Shown here: in pieces, positions 1 through 10,650 of the stretch
How the letters are laid out: each line of letters starts with the position of its first letter
Position numbering within the stretch: position 1 is the stretch's first letter
From: Theocolax elegans
Lineage: Eukaryota > Arthropoda > Insecta > Hymenoptera > Cerocephalidae
Direction: 5' to 3'
DNA length: 64,000 nt
Assembly (NCBI GenBank): GCA_026168455.1
Contig: CM047426.1
Location: forward strand, 39,366,175-39,430,174
Position numbers and translations under genes: made by a program
The notes under the pieces: model-generated
What the model saw: only the letters and a program-made list of their open reading frames with translations
Databases searched by the model: none
What the model was told of the DNA's origin: nothing

Positions 1-1506
1 TTACTTCTTTCAATGTTAGCGGAAATTGAATGTCCCCTAAATATTATTAAATTTGTTAAACACATTATGTCAAACAGATTAATACATACTGATACTCTCG
101 GAACAAAATTCAGAGAAACTTCTGTAGGAGTTCCGCAAGGAGGAGTCCTAAGTCCTGTCCTATTTAATGTATATGTAGCCAAAATTATCAAAGATTTACC
201 TAAAAGCATTGTAACTCTCCAATTTGCAGACGATATTTGTGTCTATATTAATCGAGCGTCACTTACATCATGTAAAACACTAATAGAAAAAGCACTAACG
301 AAAATCAATGAAAATTTGTATAATATAGGTTTAGATTTAAACCCGACAAAAACACAAATTGTATGCTTTTCTTCTAACAATATGGCATCTAGCGACATAA
401 TAGTTAATATTAACAATATTAAAATTAAGGCATGCGATACAGCAAAATTTTTAGGGATTACATTCGACAGAAAACTTACTTTCAAACAGCAACTCGAAAA
501 TGTACAAAAAAAAAGCTTAAAGCACATGAATGTGCTAAAATTCTTAGGAGGTACTTGGTGGGGAGCCAATGCTGAAACGCAAATTACTCTTTACAAAAGT
601 CTAGTTCGTTCCATCATAGACTATGCCAGTTTTGTATATTTCCCAACTCAAAAAAACCAAATACAGAAACTAGAAAGAATTCAATTAGCTGCTATAAGAC
701 AAGCTCTTGGATATAGAAAAAGTACCCCTACTAATATTTTACTAGCAGAAGCCAAACTAACAACAATTCTCGATAGAACTAAAATGTTAAGTAACAATTA
801 TCTTTATAAAATCACCTCCAATCAAAATCTACTTATCACCAAAACGGTCAATTCGTTTGCTAAACTTTACAAACAAAAAACCTATAACAATAGCAAAAGA
901 CTGATTATTAACTCAATTAAAAATCTAGAAAGCGTAATAAATATTATTAGAAAAGATACTCACTATAACATGTTTATACACCCTTACGAAATAAATACTT
1001 GCAATATTAATATTGATACAAATTTCTTCAAAAAAATCAACAAGAATAAATTAAATACGGCTGTAAATGAATTAATTAAAGTAGAGAACTCGATCGCCAT
1101 TTTCACCGATGGAAGTAAATCCAAAGAATCTACCTCTGTTGGTACTGCCTCCATTTGTAACGCATTAAATATAGTAACTAAAAATAGCATAATTAAAAAC
1201 GCTTCAATTTTTACCGCTGAAAGTATTGCTCTGTTGAACGCTGTTGAAATTGCCTTACAATTTTCCAATAATAATTACCTAATTTTCAGTGATTCTCTTA
1301 GTGCCCTAATGGCTCTCACAAATAAAGAAAATTGTGTAAAAAAGAACCCATATATATATGAGATTAAAAATAAATTATATGAATTTCATTGTCTGAGTAT
1401 GAAAACAATCAAATTTGTGTGGATACCATCTCACAAGGGTATATCTGGAAATGAAGACGCGGACCAACAAGCTAAAGAAGCCTCACTCATAACTCCCCAT
1501 GCTTAA
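1..1506 (+). CDS. Non-LTR retrotransposon reverse transcriptase/RNase H, 5'-truncated by window edge
   Basis: The frame is open from base 1, so the protein begins outside the window and the ATG at 13 is only internal. RT motifs come first: VPQGGVLSPVLFN (motif B region) followed by the catalytic FADDICVYI (the FADD form of the YxDD box). After about 350 residues an RNase H domain starts at IAIFTDGSKS, with the acidic series TDGS, AES, FSDSL and SHKGISGNEDAD, all present. RT followed by RNase H is the order seen in insect I/R1-type LINEs. The enzyme would copy element RNA into DNA at the target site. The frame stops at SLITPHA, but homology continues in another frame at once, so the copy is frameshifted and probably dead. 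Family assignment to non-LTR RT is firm; the clade is inferred. Confidence 0.9.
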   Translation, partial: LLLSMLAEIECPLNIIKFVKHIMSNRLIHTDTLGTKFRETSVGVPQGGVLSPVLFNVYVAKIIKDLPKSIVTLQFADDICVYINRASLTSCKTLIEKALTKINENLYNIGLDLNPTKTQIVCFSSNNMASSDIIVNINNIKIKACDTAKFLGITFDRKLTFKQQLENVQKKSLKHMNVLKFLGGTWWGANAETQITLYKSLVRSIIDYASFVYFPTQKNQIQKLERIQLAAIRQALGYRKSTPTNILLAEAKLTTILDRTKMLSNNYLYKITSNQNLLITKTVNSFAKLYKQKTYNNSKRLIINSIKNLESVINIIRKDTHYNMFIHPYEINTCNINIDTNFFKKINKNKLNTAVNELIKVENSIAIFTDGSKSKESTSVGTASICNALNIVTKNSIIKNASIFTAESIALLNAVEIALQFSNNNYLIFSDSLSALMALTNKENCVKKNPYIYEIKNKLYEFHCLSMKTIKFVWIPSHKGISGNEDADQQAKEASLITPHA

Positions 1507-1970
1507 GGTACAAAATACCTTACACTGACTTAAAAGAAACATCCAAAGCAGCAGCGACAAAAAGTTCTCGCGATTTTGTAACTTCAAAAGGATGCGAAAA
1601 AGGGACGAGTTATTTCAAATACTTTTATGAAGACACAGTTAAACCGTGGTATTACAATAAAAAGTTACCTAGATCCATAGTTTCAACAATAAATAGAATA
1701 CGTGCCGATCATTACAACCTTAACGCCTCCCTTTTTCGTATCCAAGTCGTAAATACAACAGAATGTCAATGCGGTTATGATTACCAGGACATAGAACACA
1801 TACTTTGGCAATGCTCAATATACGACCAACAACGTATCAATTTTGTTAATGAGCTTCGGAAACTAAGATTTTTCTTACCAATTAGCGTTAAACAACTATT
1901 GTTAAAACCTACTGTACATACATGTTTAGCTATAAGTACCTTCTTGAAAAACTGTAACCTAAAAATTTAA
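1503..1970 (+). pseudogene. C-terminal part of the same non-LTR ORF2, after a frameshift
   Basis: Reading frame 3 takes over where the RT/RNase H frame stops and stays open for about 155 codons to a TAA at 1968-1970. It contains a cysteine/histidine cluster CQCGYDYQDIEHILWQC (C-x-C-x8-H-x4-C). This matches the C-terminal CCHC-like motif found after RNase H in many insect LINEs. A change of one base at about 1503 would account for the break. The piece has no start of its own and is best read as the tail of the upstream ORF. Confidence 0.8.
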
Positions 1971-2063
1971 GCTATAAAAGTAATATTAAAAATATCTTTA
2001 TGTATATACTATTGTATTTGCTAATTCAGCAAAATAACTTCTGTAGAGGTTTAATTGCTTTAA

Positions 2064-2082
2064 TAAAAAAAAAAAAAAAAAA
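2064..2082 (+). other. Poly(A) tail at the 3' end of the first non-LTR element
   Basis: A run of about 18 A follows an AATAAA-like start roughly 95 bases after the ORF2 stop. An A-tail in sense orientation is the normal 3' end of a target-primed retrotransposon and sets the element boundary here. The tRNA-like inverted repeat abuts it directly. Confidence 0.7.
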
Positions 2083-2115
2083 TTAAGGAAAGATCGAGAA
2101 AGAAAAAAATCAACG

Positions 2116-2188
2116 TCCCCAGATCGGGATCGAACCGACGGTATCTCCTGCTTACCGGGCAGTTGCCTTACCACTTGGCTACCGGGAA
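2116..2188 (-). tRNA. tRNA-related sequence, probably a SINE head rather than a working tRNA
   Basis: On the minus strand 73 bases fold as a cloverleaf. The acceptor stem is TTCCCGG/CTGGGGA with G-U pairs, the D stem GCC/GGC, a 4-bp anticodon stem CTGC/GCAG, and the T stem GTCGG/CCGAT with loop TTCGATC. Box A (TAGCCAAGTGG) and box B (GGTTCGATCCC) of a Pol III promoter are intact. The anticodon loop reads CCGGTAA, with C instead of the near-universal U at position 33, which argues against a functional tRNA. A GGT anticodon (Thr) would follow by position, but I do not trust that assignment. Confidence 0.45.
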
Positions 2189-2244
2189 CCCGACGATTCC
2201 ACTCACCTTGTACCTTGAAGTCTTTATTGCGTGGAATCGTCGGG

Positions 2245-2315
2245 TTCCCGGTAGCCAAGTGGTAAGGCAACTGCCCGGTAAGCAGGAGACCGTCGGTTCG
2301 ATCTCGATCTGGGGA
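2245..2315 (+). tRNA. Second, slightly decayed copy of the tRNA-related sequence
   Basis: This is the mirror copy of the minus-strand unit at 2116-2188. It has lost two bases in the variable-loop region and carries one C-to-T change in the T arm (ATCTCGAT), so the cloverleaf is weaker. Box A is identical to that of the partner. It is most likely a SINE head or pseudo-tRNA. Confidence 0.4.
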
Positions 2316-2351
2316 CGTTGATTTTTTTCTTTCTCGAACTTCCCTTAATTA

Positions 2352-4740
2352 ATTTTCTAATACCTCTGGCAACATTTAAGACTTAGCGATATGCAAGTAA
2401 GTTGCTAATAAAGAGGGTTTTGTGCAATATTTCAAAAAATATTGAGCAGCATAAATTAGCTCGGAAATACCGATTAAAATTCATATAATACTTTGTAATA
2501 AATAAAGTTAATCGTTGAAATAAATTGTAACATTAATATTAAGTTTTTTATCCATTGTGTTATGGACTATTAATGTAACTCATAACAGCTAGTAGTAAAG
2601 ATATGATCTTAAAAGTAATATTAAAGAAATCTGTTACAAGTATATTCCATCTGCAAAATAGAAATACCGGTGCCTTCATCAATACTTGTAAAAGATTTTA
2701 TTTATATTCTCTTGCTGTACTTATATAATTAGTACAAAATTAACATATAAGTAGCAATTAGATAGATAAATAATAAGATAAGTAAATTAATTAAAAAACA
2801 AAATACTAAATATATGTTTGTAATTTATACTTATGTGTGTGTATTGTTTTATGTATAAATATATTTAAATATATATTTAATGTATACTGAACATACTAAT
2901 GTAATAAACAATAATATTTATAATTTATAGTCAAAACTTGAATTTTTTTAATTTTACCGACAAATTCATGCATATGAATAAATAGATTCTCAAAATATTC
3001 TTTAAATTGATAAAACTTTCTTTATTAACAATTCACATAATTATGTAATATATCTTATTATGGTACCTAAAGAAACGGGAATGTGCTGCAAAAAAATTTC
3101 GGCGCAATTATCAGTTATTACAAAATGATTACGTATATGCTGAAGTAAAAACTACAGTATATTATGTAACTATTTTATCAACATGAAATTTAAATACTTT
3201 TCTGTGCATTTCTAAGAATGCACCTTTTTACATAAAAATCCTTAAAAAATTACAATTTTTTTACAAAAATACTTTTAAAATTATCCATAATTCTTGCATA
3301 TTATTGTAAAAAATTAAATAACTTTATCACAAAATGTTGATTCGAAAAACATTTCATTATACTAGCTCAAAGCGAACAAAATATTTTGCGTTATTTTTGA
3401 AAAATAAAATAAAAATCAAAGCAGAATTTAATTATTCAAAAAATGTTGTAATATTTTATATTTATCCTGATATACATCATTTGCCGTATAGAAACAGCTC
3501 AATCTTCAGAAATACTTTTTAGTAATTTTTAAAATAAATTTTTTCAATATTTAATACATAATGTTATGTAAGAATAATGCCTTTTGTAATATAAAAAATT
3601 AAGCAAAAATTTGCATAAAATTATGCAAAATAGTAGAAATTACTGCAGAAATTTTTACAGATTTTCATGCATAATGATATATTGAAAAATAATTTTATTC
3701 TGCAAGAAAAAACTGCAAACGAAAACCTTTCATAAAATACTTCATAAAATTATGCATTTTTTTGAAGATTTTCTGTAAGATTTTTTGTAGATAATTTGCA
3801 GTTTTTTTTACAAAAAAATATACAGTTTTTTTCCATACGGGATATTGACCTTGAGATTAGAAATTCTAATCCAGAAGAATAAATTCTACACATAATTAGC
3901 AACGAATGTTACATATAATGTTGTATAGTAAAAGTTGATAGATTTTGGGTTAAATAGCGATGAACCCAGCTGTTGTTGAAAAAAACTGGAAAAAGTTCAC
4001 TTTTTGAGGTTATAATAACTTTTGAGCTAATAAATACCAGTACCTAAAAATTTTTTTCTGTATTCTGAAAAACATTTGCAATGTGTACCCTAAATTTGGT
4101 GCATTTTAAAATTTTGATCGGACCACTTCACGTGGAATACCCCATATGTATGGTAATGAACAATTAACTTACCAAAAATAGTAAAGTGCATATACTTAAT
4201 TGTAGTATTTAGTAAAAACCTATTAAAATTTTAGATTATTTTAAACGGATCTAAATAGAACTTTACCTCCTAAAATTAATTTATTGAAGTCATCGCCAAA
4301 AGTTCTATATGTCATTAATATTTTGTACTTTTAGAGTAATAAAACTTTCTTCTTAATTAAATTAATTTTTGTATTAGTAGAATAATATTTAAATTAAATA
4401 CTACTAAAATAATAATTTTCGAAAACTTTTGAAATGTAATTCGTATTTTATATTGCCACTGTTAAAATTTGAATTTTCTTTTGCCATTACTGTTTATAAT
4501 AGAATTATCTTAAAAATGCAATAATTATGTATTTAATTTTTAATATATTGTATATTTCACATATAGATTGGAAAAGTGTATGTTATACTTGATTAATATT
4601 TATTTTATCTTCGGAAAATCTTATTTTATGAGTTTTATCAGGAATAAGTAAACTAATACACATTCTTTCAAGTTATATATATTCACAACTTTTTTTTACG
4701 CACGGAAAAAATACATATATTATCTATTCTTGAAAAAACA
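2352..4740. other. AT-rich non-coding stretch
   Basis: No convincing coding sequence is visible on either strand; the 62-codon frame at 3334-3522 is low-complexity chance ORF. The stretch 3960-4145 (ending near CCACTTCACGTGGAATACC) has the look of decayed transposon sequence, but I cannot name the family. Confidence 0.6.
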
Positions 4741-4746
4741 AATAAC

Positions 4747-4782
4747 ACGTACACACACACACGCACACGCACACGCACACGC

Positions 4783-4820
<38 letters not shown>

Positions 4821-4880
4821 GCACACACACACACGCACGCACACACACACACACGCACGCACGCTCGCGCACACACATAC
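4747..4880. repeat. (CA)n/(CACG)n microsatellite
   Basis: About 130 bases of alternating purine-pyrimidine sequence, mainly AC units with regular CG-containing units. It creates the spurious Cys/Val/Arg frames on the minus strand. The alternation is the type that can adopt Z-DNA. Confidence 0.95.
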
Positions 4881-4889
4881 ACTTACAAC

Positions 4890-5135
4890 ATATATATATA
4901 TAACATATATATAACATATATTATATGACATATATATATAACATATATATAACATATATATGACATATATATATAAAACATATATATGTATGTTGAATTC
5001 TGAATTCTTAGACACGGCGGCGGCGGCGGCGACGGCGGCTGCGGCGGCGAAATATTTATATATTATAGAGAGATATATATATATTAAATTACGTATATAA
5101 TATTATTTATATATATATATATATATATATAATTA
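4890..5135. repeat. AT-type microsatellites flanking a (GGC)n tract
   Basis: 4890-4990 holds repeats built on ACATATATATA. 5013-5049 is a short GGC/GGCGGC tract, a rare GC-rich island in this AT-rich DNA. 5105-5135 is an (AT)n run. No gene is visible. Confidence 0.9.
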
Positions 5136-5378
5136 TATGGAAAGGTATTTATCTGAACTCTTTATTATTGATTTGCTTTATGTTTTTAAAAATAAACTAT
5201 TCCTCAGGTTATTGACTAAGACGGGGCCGTACTTAGTTCTCAATTTTTCAACCCAAAAGAGTTATAGACGACTGTCTATATAAGTCTCAAATACCCACAT
5301 AACCCTCATAAATAATAAACACTTTTGACTTTTTTTATGAAAAAACTATAAAAGCCTTATAATAATGCATCTTCTTTA

Positions 5379-6095
5379 GGATTATAACCAAAAAACGGGG
5401 TTACAAGGTCAAATAACCGAGCGTTACTTGCTTTTTTCGCGTTTTTAAAACGCTTGACTTCATAGGCGTCACAACCGCACATGCGCATAGTGCGCCCGTT
5501 CGTTCAGCTAATTATTTACTATTGTTTCTAATTGATTCCCATTAATAAATACAAAGTTTGACGATTGTACAATTACGTACAGATAATGTACATTTTTTTA
5601 TTTACTCATAGTAGAGTTAAATATCAATGATTCGGAGGGTACAATTACTTTTTCCACAAATTCTGGTAATTAATAATAATAATGCGACGATGGATATTTT
5701 ATCAATGCCTCTCATGTATTTTTTCCCTTTTTTACGATTTTAAAATCTCGTGCGGTTGAAAAGCTCGTGTGCATGCGAATCTCGCACTTCCGTTGGCCGC
5801 GCATGCGCAGTAGCTGAAAACGGACTGTCGATCAGATGATATTGCTTTTTTAATATTTTTGCGTTATACCGTTATTTTTTCGGAAAAGTGAGGGTGGTAC
5901 ATTTAAGTACGAAAAAGGTACAATTTTTTTGGGCGCCTACGTTTTGACGTAAAAGCGATTCTAAAACGAGTAACCGACCTTTCAATATTCCCATACTTTG
6001 GCATTTTTTTTCTCAAAAACTAAGAGGGTACAATTAAAATTTCTTGCATTTTTGAAAAGTACAATTAGAAATACATCCGATAGCATTTTTTTTTC
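5379..6095. other. Non-coding 5' part of the duplicated unit
   Basis: No coding sequence is visible. The stretch contains several CATGCGCA-type motifs and repeated GGTACAATT phrases. The same sequence recurs at 7595-8311. It may be the 5' region of the retrotransposon or an older insertion. Confidence 0.4.
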
Positions 6096-6179
6096 ATGAA
6101 ATCCCATGGGTTGGTGGGCTGGGGTAGTGTCGGTCTAAAATATTTAGTTGGATTTGAGGCGCTAATAAGTATTATTTGT

Positions 6180-6260
6180 AGCTCTTTGCAGTTTCTTGCA
6201 GTTATTAACAGTTATTTGCAATTATTGGCAGTTACTTGTAGTTATTTGCAGTTTTGTCAA
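6180..6260 (+). repeat. Short minisatellite with TTGCAGTTA-like units
   Basis: Roughly 10-12-base units of the form (T)TTGCAGTTA(T) repeat about seven times. An identical array lies at 8396-8476 in the second unit of the tandem duplication. Confidence 0.7.
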
Positions 6261-6284
6261 ATTCTAAGTAGGTTCATACAATTT

Positions 6285-6545
6285 TTAGAAATAATTATTA
6301 GTATAAGATTTTATATTTGACTTTATAATAGCTTTTCCTTTGTCCAATAATTGATGTAATATTAAAGGTTTATCTTTAAGTTCATTATTTAAATCTTTTA
6401 ATAAACTATTTTCGGTTTTTAACACTTCAATACGCGTTTCATTCACATGAAATGTATTATCCATTTCTACTACGTCATCATCAATTTTTCCAGTTTCATT
6501 TTCAGACCATTTTGTAAACGCGCATGTGCATACGCGCTTTATCAC
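6285..6545 (-). pseudogene. Possible coiled-coil (ORF1-like) coding remnant, copy 1
   Basis: An 86-codon frame opposite to the neighbouring LINE is rich in Leu, Lys, Glu and Asn, with a heptad-like stretch LKTENSLLKDLNNELKDK. The pattern resembles coiled-coil segments of transposon gag/ORF1 proteins, but no catalytic or zinc motif is visible. It could be a fragment inserted in antisense, or chance. Identical sequence occurs at 8501-8761. Confidence 0.3.
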
Positions 6546-6548
6546 TAG

Positions 6549-7585
6549 ATGAATATACGGTCGTGTAACAGCTCTCTCTGCAGTAGCAGTTCCACATGTC
6601 CTATTGGCGAAACTCTTTATAACTCTTTGTCACTCAACAACTTATTACTAGTTAATACAGGTTCTTCTACCCACATTAACTCTATTAATCCCAATAAGCC
6701 CTCTTGCCTAGATCTCTCTTTCGTTTCTCCACACCTTTTTCCCCTTTGCTCTTGGTCAGTCATTAATGATAACTATCTTTCTGATCACTTTCCTATTTCC
6801 TTAAAACTTAATTGGCTTCTCCAATCTTGTATCCTTCCGCTCCCACCGTCCTAAGTATAATAGAATCTCCCCCAAAGGCTGGTCCAATTTTTCTGACTCC
6901 CTTAATAATTTCTCCCCCTCCTGCATGCCATCTTCCAATTCCCCTCCTTCTGAGTCGGACGAATATACCTTCCTCACGTCAACAATTCTAGATGCAACTA
7001 ATAAAGTATGTCCTCCTCCTTCGACTGAGAGGCCACGTAGACCTAGGCCCGTGGAACCTCCCTGGTGGGATGAGGAGTGTACGGCTGCAGAAACCAAAAG
7101 AAAGACTGCTTTTCGTAACTTTAGAAGAAACCCGAATCTCTACGTAGATTTAGTGACTGCTGAAAATGACGCTAGGAAGGTATTCTACCGAGCCAAACGT
7201 CAATCCTTTATAAACTTCTGTGCCTCGCTCACTCCTCTTACAAAACATTCCGTATTTTGGAACACTATCCACCGTTTCCGTTATAGAAACCTTCACCCAA
7301 ACTCTTCTTCTACTAACACCAAAAATATTGATAAACTTCTAGAACTCATCCCGTCAATTTGTCCTTTTTCTTGCTTCTATCCTAACTTTCCTAATATATT
7401 TCACCCCGACGATATTACCGACAACATCTTTTCAAAACCCTTCTTTCTTTCTGAACTCAATATTTTTATCAACAAGAATCTCTCCAAACTAAAATCCGCT
7501 CCTGGCCTTGATAAAATAGATAATTTGCTAATTTCTCGTTTGCCCAAAAACATTCTATCCTTCTTACTTTCAATTTTCAACAAAT
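6549..7585 (+). pseudogene. Non-LTR retrotransposon endonuclease to pre-RT region, truncated duplicate
   Basis: The first frame (6549-6854) ends the AP-endonuclease domain: CLDLSFVSPHL and then SVINDNYLSDHFPI, the SDH motif that holds the catalytic His. A shift leads into 6925 onward, with PWWDEEC and a basic linker (FYRAKRQSFINF) typical of the segment between endonuclease and RT. The reading is cut off at 7585 by the tandem-duplication junction, before any RT motif, and then runs into non-element sequence and a stop. It is non-functional. Confidence 0.75.
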
Positions 7586-8500
7586 TCTTCTTTAGGATTA
7601 TAACCAAAAAACGGGGTTACAAGGTCAAATAACCGAGCGTTACTTGCTTTTTTCGCGTTTTTAAAACGCTTGACTTCATAGGCGTCACAACCGCACATGC
7701 GCATAGTGCGCCCGTTCGTTCAGCTAATTATTTACTATTGTTTCTAATTGATTCCCATTAATAAATACAAAGTTTGACGATTGTACAATTACGTACAGAT
7801 AATGTACATTTTTTTATTTACTCATAGTAGAGTTAAATATCAATGATTCGGAGGGTACAATTACTTTTTCCACAAATTCTGGTAATTAATAATAATAATG
7901 CGACGATGGATATTTTATCAATGCCTCTCATGTATTTTTTCCCTTTTTTACGATTTTAAAATCTCGTGCGGTTGAAAAGCTCGTGTGCATGCGAATCTCG
8001 CACTTCCGTTGGCCGCGCATGCGCAGTAGCTGAAAACGGACTGTCGATCAGATGATATTGCTTTTTTAATATTTTTGCGTTATACCGTTATTTTTTCGGA
8101 AAAGTGAGGGTGGTACATTTAAGTACGAAAAAGGTACAATTTTTTTGGGCGCCTACGTTTTGACGTAAAAGCGATTCTAAAACGAGTAACCGACCTTTCA
8201 ATATTCCCATACTTTGGCATTTTTTTTCTCAAAAACTAAGAGGGTACAATTAAAATTTCTTGCATTTTTGAAAAGTACAATTAGAAATACATCCGATAGC
8301 ATTTTTTTTTCATGAAATCCCATGGGTTGGTGGGCTGGGGTAGTGTCGGTCTAAAATATTTAGTTGGATTTGAGGCGCTAATAAGTATTATTTGTAGCTC
8401 TTTGCAGTTTCTTGCAGTTATTAACAGTTATTTGCAATTATTGGCAGTTACTTGTAGTTATTTGCAGTTTTGTCAAATTCTAAGTAGGTTCATACAATTT

Positions 8501-8761
8501 TTAGAAATAATTATTAGTATAAGATTTTATATTTGACTTTATAATAGCTTTTCCTTTGTCCAATAATTGATGTAATATTAAAGGTTTATCTTTAAGTTCA
8601 TTATTTAAATCTTTTAATAAACTATTTTCGGTTTTTAACACTTCAATACGCGTTTCATTCACATGAAATGTATTATCCATTTCTACTACGTCATCATCAA
8701 TTTTTCCAGTTTCATTTTCAGACCATTTTGTAAACGCGCATGTGCATACGCGCTTTATCAC
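8501..8761 (-). pseudogene. Possible coiled-coil (ORF1-like) coding remnant, copy 2
   Basis: Exact duplicate of the 6285-6545 frame, carried by the second unit of the 2,216-bp tandem duplication. It adds no independent support for coding function. Confidence 0.3.
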
Positions 8762-8764
8762 TAG

Positions 8765-9899
8765 ATGAATATACGGTCGTGTAACAGCTCTCTCTGCAGT
8801 AGCAGTTCCACATGTCCTATTGGCGAAACTCTTTATAACTCTTTGTCACTCAACAACTTATTACTAGTTAATACAGGTTCTTCTACCCACATTAACTCTA
8901 TTAATCCCAATAAGCCCTCTTGCCTAGATCTCTCTTTCGTTTCTCCACACCTTTTTCCCCTTTGCTCTTGGTCAGTCATTAATGATAACTATCTTTCTGA
9001 TCACTTTCCTATTTCCTTAAAACTTAATTGGCTTCTCCAATCTTGTATCCTTCCGCTCCCACCGTCCTAAGTATAATAGAATCTCCCCCAAAGGCTGGTC
9101 CAATTTTTCTGACTCCCTTAATAATTTCTCCCCCTCCTGCATGCCATCTTCCAATTCCCCTCCTTCTGAGTCGGACGAATATACCTTCCTCACGTCAACA
9201 ATTCTAGATGCAACTAATAAAGTATGTCCTCCTCCTTCGACTGAGAGGCCACGTAGACCTAGGCCCGTGGAACCTCCCTGGTGGGATGAGGAGTGTACGG
9301 CTGCAGAAACCAAAAGAAAGACTGCTTTTCGTAACTTTAGAAGAAACCCGAATCTCTACGTAGATTTAGTGACTGCTGAAAATGACGCTAGGAAGGTATT
9401 CTACCGAGCCAAACGTCAATCCTTTATAAACTTCTGTGCCTCGCTCACTCCTCTTACAAAACATTCCGTATTTTGGAACACTATCCACCGTTTCCGTTAT
9501 AGAAACCTTCACCCAAACTCTTCTTCTACTAACACCAAAAATATTGATAAACTTCTAGAACTCATCCCGTCAATTTGTCCTTTTTCTTGCTTCTATCCTA
9601 ACTTTCCTAATATATTTCACCCCGACGATATTACCGACAACATCTTTTCAAAACCCTTCTTTCTTTCTGAACTCAATATTTTTATCAACAAGAATCTCTC
9701 CAAACTAAAATCCGCTCCTGGCCTTGATAAAATAGATAATTTGCTAATTTCTCGTTTGCCCAAAAACATTCTATCCTTCTTACTTTCAATTTTCAACAAA
9801 TTCTTCTTTAAGGGAAATACGGGCAAATTTCGACTTATTTCTCTCGCTCAATATCTCCTCAAACTTTTTGAAAAAATGCTACATCGTCGACTATCTTGA
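8765..9899 (+). pseudogene. Second non-LTR element: endonuclease end and start of RT
   Basis: This repeats the endonuclease/linker sequence of 6549-7585 and then, unlike unit 1, continues past 9801 into FRLISLAQYLLKLFEKML, an RT motif 2/A-proximal segment (normally RPISL). Frames break once near 9070 and a TGA replaces the expected Trp at 9897-9899 (the context would read LS-W-WIE). Part of RT motif 1 before FRLIS appears to be deleted. Confidence 0.75.
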
Positions 9900-10650
9900 T
9901 GGATTGAACGTTTCCAAATCATACTTCCTTTACAATTCGGCTTTAGAAAACGGAAATCTTGCATTGATAACCTTACTATTCTCACATCATCCATCTACTC
10001 TAAATTTGTTAATAATAGCTTCACCGCTGTTCTTTTCCTGGATATCAAGGGAGCCTTTGACAATGTCGATCCGGGTATTCTGTGTCATATTCTACGGGAT
10101 GTTGGCCTTCCATGGAATGTTTGTAAATTTATATATAATTTAACATCTGACAGATCCATTTTTTTTTAAATTTTCGGCGAAATTATCGGTCCGTGTTTAT
10201 CTCTTACCAAGGCCTCCCTCAAGGTTGCATCCTTAGTCCTCTCCTCTACACGATATATACTCTTCTAATCCATAAGCTTATTTACTCCAATTGTAACTAT
10301 CTTTGCTTCGCAGATGACATTGCTCTCCATGTTTCCAATCTCGAGGTATGCTTGAGCATCCTTGAATCGAGCCTCAAAGACTTATCCATCCAAGTACCTT
10401 CTTTCACTTGGTCTCTCTATAGCACCCGAAAAAACTAAACTCGTCATTTTTTCCAAAAAACACTTTAATCCTTCTGCTCACTCAATAAATTTCAATGGCT
10501 ATACAATTAATGCTTCCCTCTCAGCCAAGTTTCTTGGTGTCATTTTTGACTCCAAGATGTCTTGGATACCTCATCTCCATTCTGTAATTCAAAGAATTAT
10601 ACCACACTCTAACATGATACGTTCCCTTACAACTACCTGGTGAGGAAGAT
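9900..10650 (+). pseudogene. Second non-LTR element: RT core, frameshifted
   Basis: After the TGA the same frame continues with LQFGFRKRKSCIDNL and the catalytic-Asp motif FLDIKGAFDNV, ending at a TAA near 10168. The next piece (from about 10193) gives YQGLPQGCILSPLLYTIY and the active-site CFADDIALHVS. A further shift leads to PEKTKLVIFSKK and AKFLGVIFDSKMSW. All of the order A-B-C-D-E of an RT is visible, but in at least three frames. Confidence 0.8.

Larger units (their letters stand above)
2081..2350. repeat. Head-to-head inverted repeat of a tRNA-like SINE unit
   Basis: The left arm (2081-2202) and right arm (2231-2350) are near-perfect reverse complements of about 120 bp, separated by 28 bp. 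Each arm contains a tRNA-like body plus a T/C-rich tail. The arms differ by a 2-base gap (ATA versus A before the CCGTCGG segment) and a few substitutions, so they are old enough to have diverged slightly. The structure could be two SINE insertions, one SINE copied in inversion, or a foldback element that captured a tRNA. Confidence 0.85.
5370..9801. repeat. 2,216-bp direct tandem duplication (two units)
   Basis: Unit 1 (5370-7585) and unit 2 (7586-9801) appear identical, including every shadow frame at a constant offset of 2,216. The nonamer TCTTCTTTA occurs at the start of unit 1 (5370), at the junction (7586) and just after unit 2 (9802). The duplication therefore has a 9-bp microhomology at its join. 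It splits the second non-LTR element: unit 1 ends where the RT domain should continue, and only unit 2 reads on into RT. It is either a very recent tandem duplication or a collapsed-haplotype assembly artefact. Confidence 0.9.

Noticed and set aside
243..569. 108-codon minus-strand frame
   Set aside because: Shadow of the reverse transcriptase frame on the other strand.
2116..2188. Functional threonine tRNA
   Set aside because: C at position 33, a 4-bp anticodon stem and a mirrored duplicate point to a SINE head.
4683..5015. 110- and 65-codon minus-strand frames rich in Cys/Val/Arg
   Set aside because: They are translations of the CA/CG microsatellite.
6096..6320. 74-codon frame and its twin at 8312-8536
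   Set aside because: Runs through the TTGCAGTTA minisatellite; no protein-like pattern.
6801..7097. 98-codon minus-strand frame (and its twin at 9017-9313)
   Set aside because: Antisense shadow of the LINE endonuclease/linker region, duplicated exactly.
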